From the NCBI GenBank assembly GCA_018268105.1, contig JAFDXG010000087.1, positions 29,027 through 93,026 of the forward strand: a stretch of 64,000 nt of DNA, given 5' to 3'. The stretch is from Bacteroidota bacterium. Lineage in GTDB: Bacteria; Bacteroidota; Bacteroidia; Chitinophagales; Chitinophagaceae. The notes beneath the pieces were generated by a model that was given only the letters and a program-made list of their open reading frames with translations, made no database searches and was not told the DNA's origin. Below are positions 62,271 through 64,000 of this stretch, one piece after another. Every line of letters starts with the position of its first letter. Position 1 is the stretch's first letter. Both the position numbers and the translations under genes were made by a program.

Positions 62271-64000
62271 ATGAGACAGTTTTACTACAAAAAATCAAAA
62301 ACAAGGCTTTTATGCCTTCTGACATTTTTTTTAACCCTATTATCATTTGGCGTTCATGCCCAGGCGCCGGATAGTAAAGGCACTGATTTCTGGATTACTT
62401 TCCCGGGAAATTATACAGCCGGTGCGCTTACTCTGTTTATCAGCGGTGATGAAAGTACTACTGGTACGGTAGCAGCGCCAGGCACCGGATTCAGTACAAC
62501 TTTCACTGTTACCCCAGGGTTAGTTACTTCTGTGGTTTTACCTACCGGATCATTGGAATTAAACCTTTCCAACACTATTGAAAAAAAAGGGATACACATC
62601 ACAGCGGGTAAAGAAGTGACTGTATATGGTTTAAACCGTGTAACTGCAACAACAGATGCTTTTCTGGCATTGCCAACGGATATCCTCGGCACTTCTTACA
62701 TCAACCTGGGATATCAGAATACTAATGTTGTAAACAGCACGCAGTTTGCCATTGTAGCATCACAAAACAGCACCACGGTTACTATTACTCCCACTGTCAC
62801 AACAGACGGAAGGTCTGCCGGTGTGCCATATAATATTGTATTGAACCAGGGAGAAACTTATTTGCTTCGTAATACGGATGCTTCACCGAGTGATCTTTCC
62901 GGTAGTATCATTACTTCCAACAAACCTATTGCAGTATTCGGCGGTATGCAATGTGCCAATATACCATTGGGTTATTATGCTTGCGACCATATTGTTGAAG
63001 AACTTACACCTACCACCGCCTGGGGAAAAAACTTTATCTCAGTGCCACTAAAAACGAGGACAAAAGGAGATACTTTCCGTTTCCTGGCTTCTGCAAACGG
63101 CACAACGATAGAAATAAATGGTAGTGTAGTGGCTACCATCAATAAAGGTCAATTTTATGAAACTATATTAACAACCTCCTCCCAGATCAAATCGAACAAC
63201 CCGATCCTGGTGGCTCAATATTCCAATAGTAGCAGTTTTGATAATGTGACTTCTGATCCGTTTATGATGCTGATTACCCCCTATGAACAGTATTTGGGAA
63301 ATTATACTTTCTCTACCCCCGCCTCAGGCTTTTCGGGTAATTATGTAAATGTGGTAGCTCCTGCCGCTGCGGTGGGATCACTTAAATTAGATGGTGTAAC
63401 TATACCAACAGCATCGTTTACCCCTATTGGATCAACAGGTTTCAGTGGCGCCCAGCTTGATATTTCATTGGGTTCACACACTATTAATGGCTCAAATCTT
63501 CCCTTCGGAATTTTTGTATATGGTTATGATTCTTATGACTCCTATGGTTATCCCGGAGGTATGTCACTGGCGCCGGTAGCAAGCGTAACCACCATTTCTG
63601 TTTCCCCCAAAACCGGAACCGGCACTACAGGTACTCAACATTGTTTACAGGCAACGGTGAAAGACCAATATGGAAATCCATTAGTTGGTATACGTGTTGA
63701 CTTTACAATAACCGGTGCAAATCCTGGCAGTACTGGTTTTGCTAATACCAATTCAAGTGGTGTTGCACAATATTGCTATATTGGAACAAATGCGGGTACA
63801 GACAATATTGTAGCTTCAGTTGGTACACTTACTGATAATGCACAATTTACGTGGGTAAAACCAAGTGATGTATATTACTCCAAACCCTCCGGTGACCTTC
63901 ACAATGTAATGACCTGGGGTGTAAACCCTGATGGCAGCGGCGCCAACCCAACCGATTTCGGTACCGGCAAAACCTTCAACCTCGCCAACCGCTCCGGCGA
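62271..64000 (+). CDS. IgGFc-binding-domain surface protein (3' end outside window)
   Basis: The ATG at 62271 opens a frame that runs to the window edge (576 codons). Signal RLLCLLTFFLTLLSFGVHAQ. Residues about 35-430 match the IgGFc-binding N-terminal domain found in large bacterial surface proteins: GTDFWITFPGNYTAG, EKKGIHITAGKEVTVYGLNR, FLALPTDILGTSYINLGYQ, SNKPIAVFGGMQCANIP. A bacterial Ig-like group 1 domain (about 440-530, KDQYGNPLVGIRVDF) follows, then the start of a repeat-like segment (YYSKPSGDLHNVMTWGVNPD). GC content rises in the last 100 bases. Probably a long cell-surface or gliding-secreted protein; ligand unknown. Confidence 0.85.
   Translation, partial: MRQFYYKKSKTRLLCLLTFFLTLLSFGVHAQAPDSKGTDFWITFPGNYTAGALTLFISGDESTTGTVAAPGTGFSTTFTVTPGLVTSVVLPTGSLELNLSNTIEKKGIHITAGKEVTVYGLNRVTATTDAFLALPTDILGTSYINLGYQNTNVVNSTQFAIVASQNSTTVTITPTVTTDGRSAGVPYNIVLNQGETYLLRNTDASPSDLSGSIITSNKPIAVFGGMQCANIPLGYYACDHIVEELTPTTAWGKNFISVPLKTRTKGDTFRFLASANGTTIEINGSVVATINKGQFYETILTTSSQIKSNNPILVAQYSNSSSFDNVTSDPFMMLITPYEQYLGNYTFSTPASGFSGNYVNVVAPAAAVGSLKLDGVTIPTASFTPIGSTGFSGAQLDISLGSHTINGSNLPFGIFVYGYDSYDSYGYPGGMSLAPVASVTTISVSPKTGTGTTGTQHCLQATVKDQYGNPLVGIRVDFTITGANPGSTGFANTNSSGVAQYCYIGTNAGTDNIVASVGTLTDNAQFTWVKPSDVYYSKPSGDLHNVMTWGVNPDGSGANPTDFGTGKTFNLANRSG

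Overview
The window reads as a chromosomal segment of a Gram-negative Bacteroidota, most likely a Chitinophagaceae-like soil or plant-litter saprophyte. This is inferred from a SusC/SusD pair, many lipoprotein and Tat/Sec-exported glycosidases, few Shine-Dalgarno sites, TAnnTTTG-type promoter boxes and AT-rich intergenic DNA. I see no rRNA, tRNA, CRISPR array, prophage or intact insertion sequence. Gene names rest on reading protein motifs by eye; no database search was run.

The main theme is rhamnose-containing glycans. The left edge holds the 3' end of a GH78 alpha-L-rhamnosidase (1-1641), followed by a small lipoprotein, an MFS exporter and a DUF3817 membrane protein. A divergent locus at 4283-14617 pairs a GH106 rhamnosidase (minus) with SusC, SusD and a CE15-type glucuronoyl esterase (plus). 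The intergenic region between them holds an exact 12-bp element in inverted orientation, pointing toward each side. A second, minus-strand locus (28975-41138) encodes a GH39-like enzyme, a divergent GH106-like enzyme, GH78, GH106 and an AraA-like sugar isomerase. Directly upstream of it lies the C-terminal stub of a lost SusD gene, next to an AraC-type regulator.

Between these two loci is a plus-strand block (14635-28936): a GNAT acetyltransferase, a ribose-type ABC importer (ATPase, permease, lipoprotein binding protein), class I fructose-1,6-bisphosphatase, a Tat-exported alpha/beta hydrolase, a NagB-like deaminase, and three genes of the 'planctomycete cytochrome' set (PSCyt1/DUF1549/DUF1553, DUF1501, and DUF2231 plus cytochrome c plus LRR-like region). 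This is the most unusual block: a probable haem-bearing, periplasm-facing oxidative module placed among sugar uptake and catabolism genes.

The middle right (42339-52214) is mostly housekeeping: a SatD-DUF3307 pair behind two palindromes, a decayed esterase pseudogene, 3-hydroxybutyrate dehydrogenase, HldD-like epimerase, ProC, a large surface zinc-peptidase/beta-propeller/beta-barrel protein and an orphan LytTR regulator. At 52382-59961 comes a complete cytoplasmic L-rhamnose pathway: RhaT symporter, rhamnulose-1-phosphate aldolase/lactaldehyde dehydrogenase fusion, RhaM mutarotase, RhaI isomerase and an FGGY kinase. The window ends with a class C beta-lactamase-like serine hydrolase, a secreted protein of unknown function and the N-terminal part of a large IgGFc-binding-domain surface protein that runs off the edge.

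In outline, secreted GH78, GH106, GH39-like and CE15 enzymes would release rhamnose and attached uronic acids or pentoses. SusC/D, the ABC importer and RhaT would take up oligosaccharides and sugars. The Rha enzymes would convert rhamnose to dihydroxyacetone phosphate and lactate or lactaldehyde.
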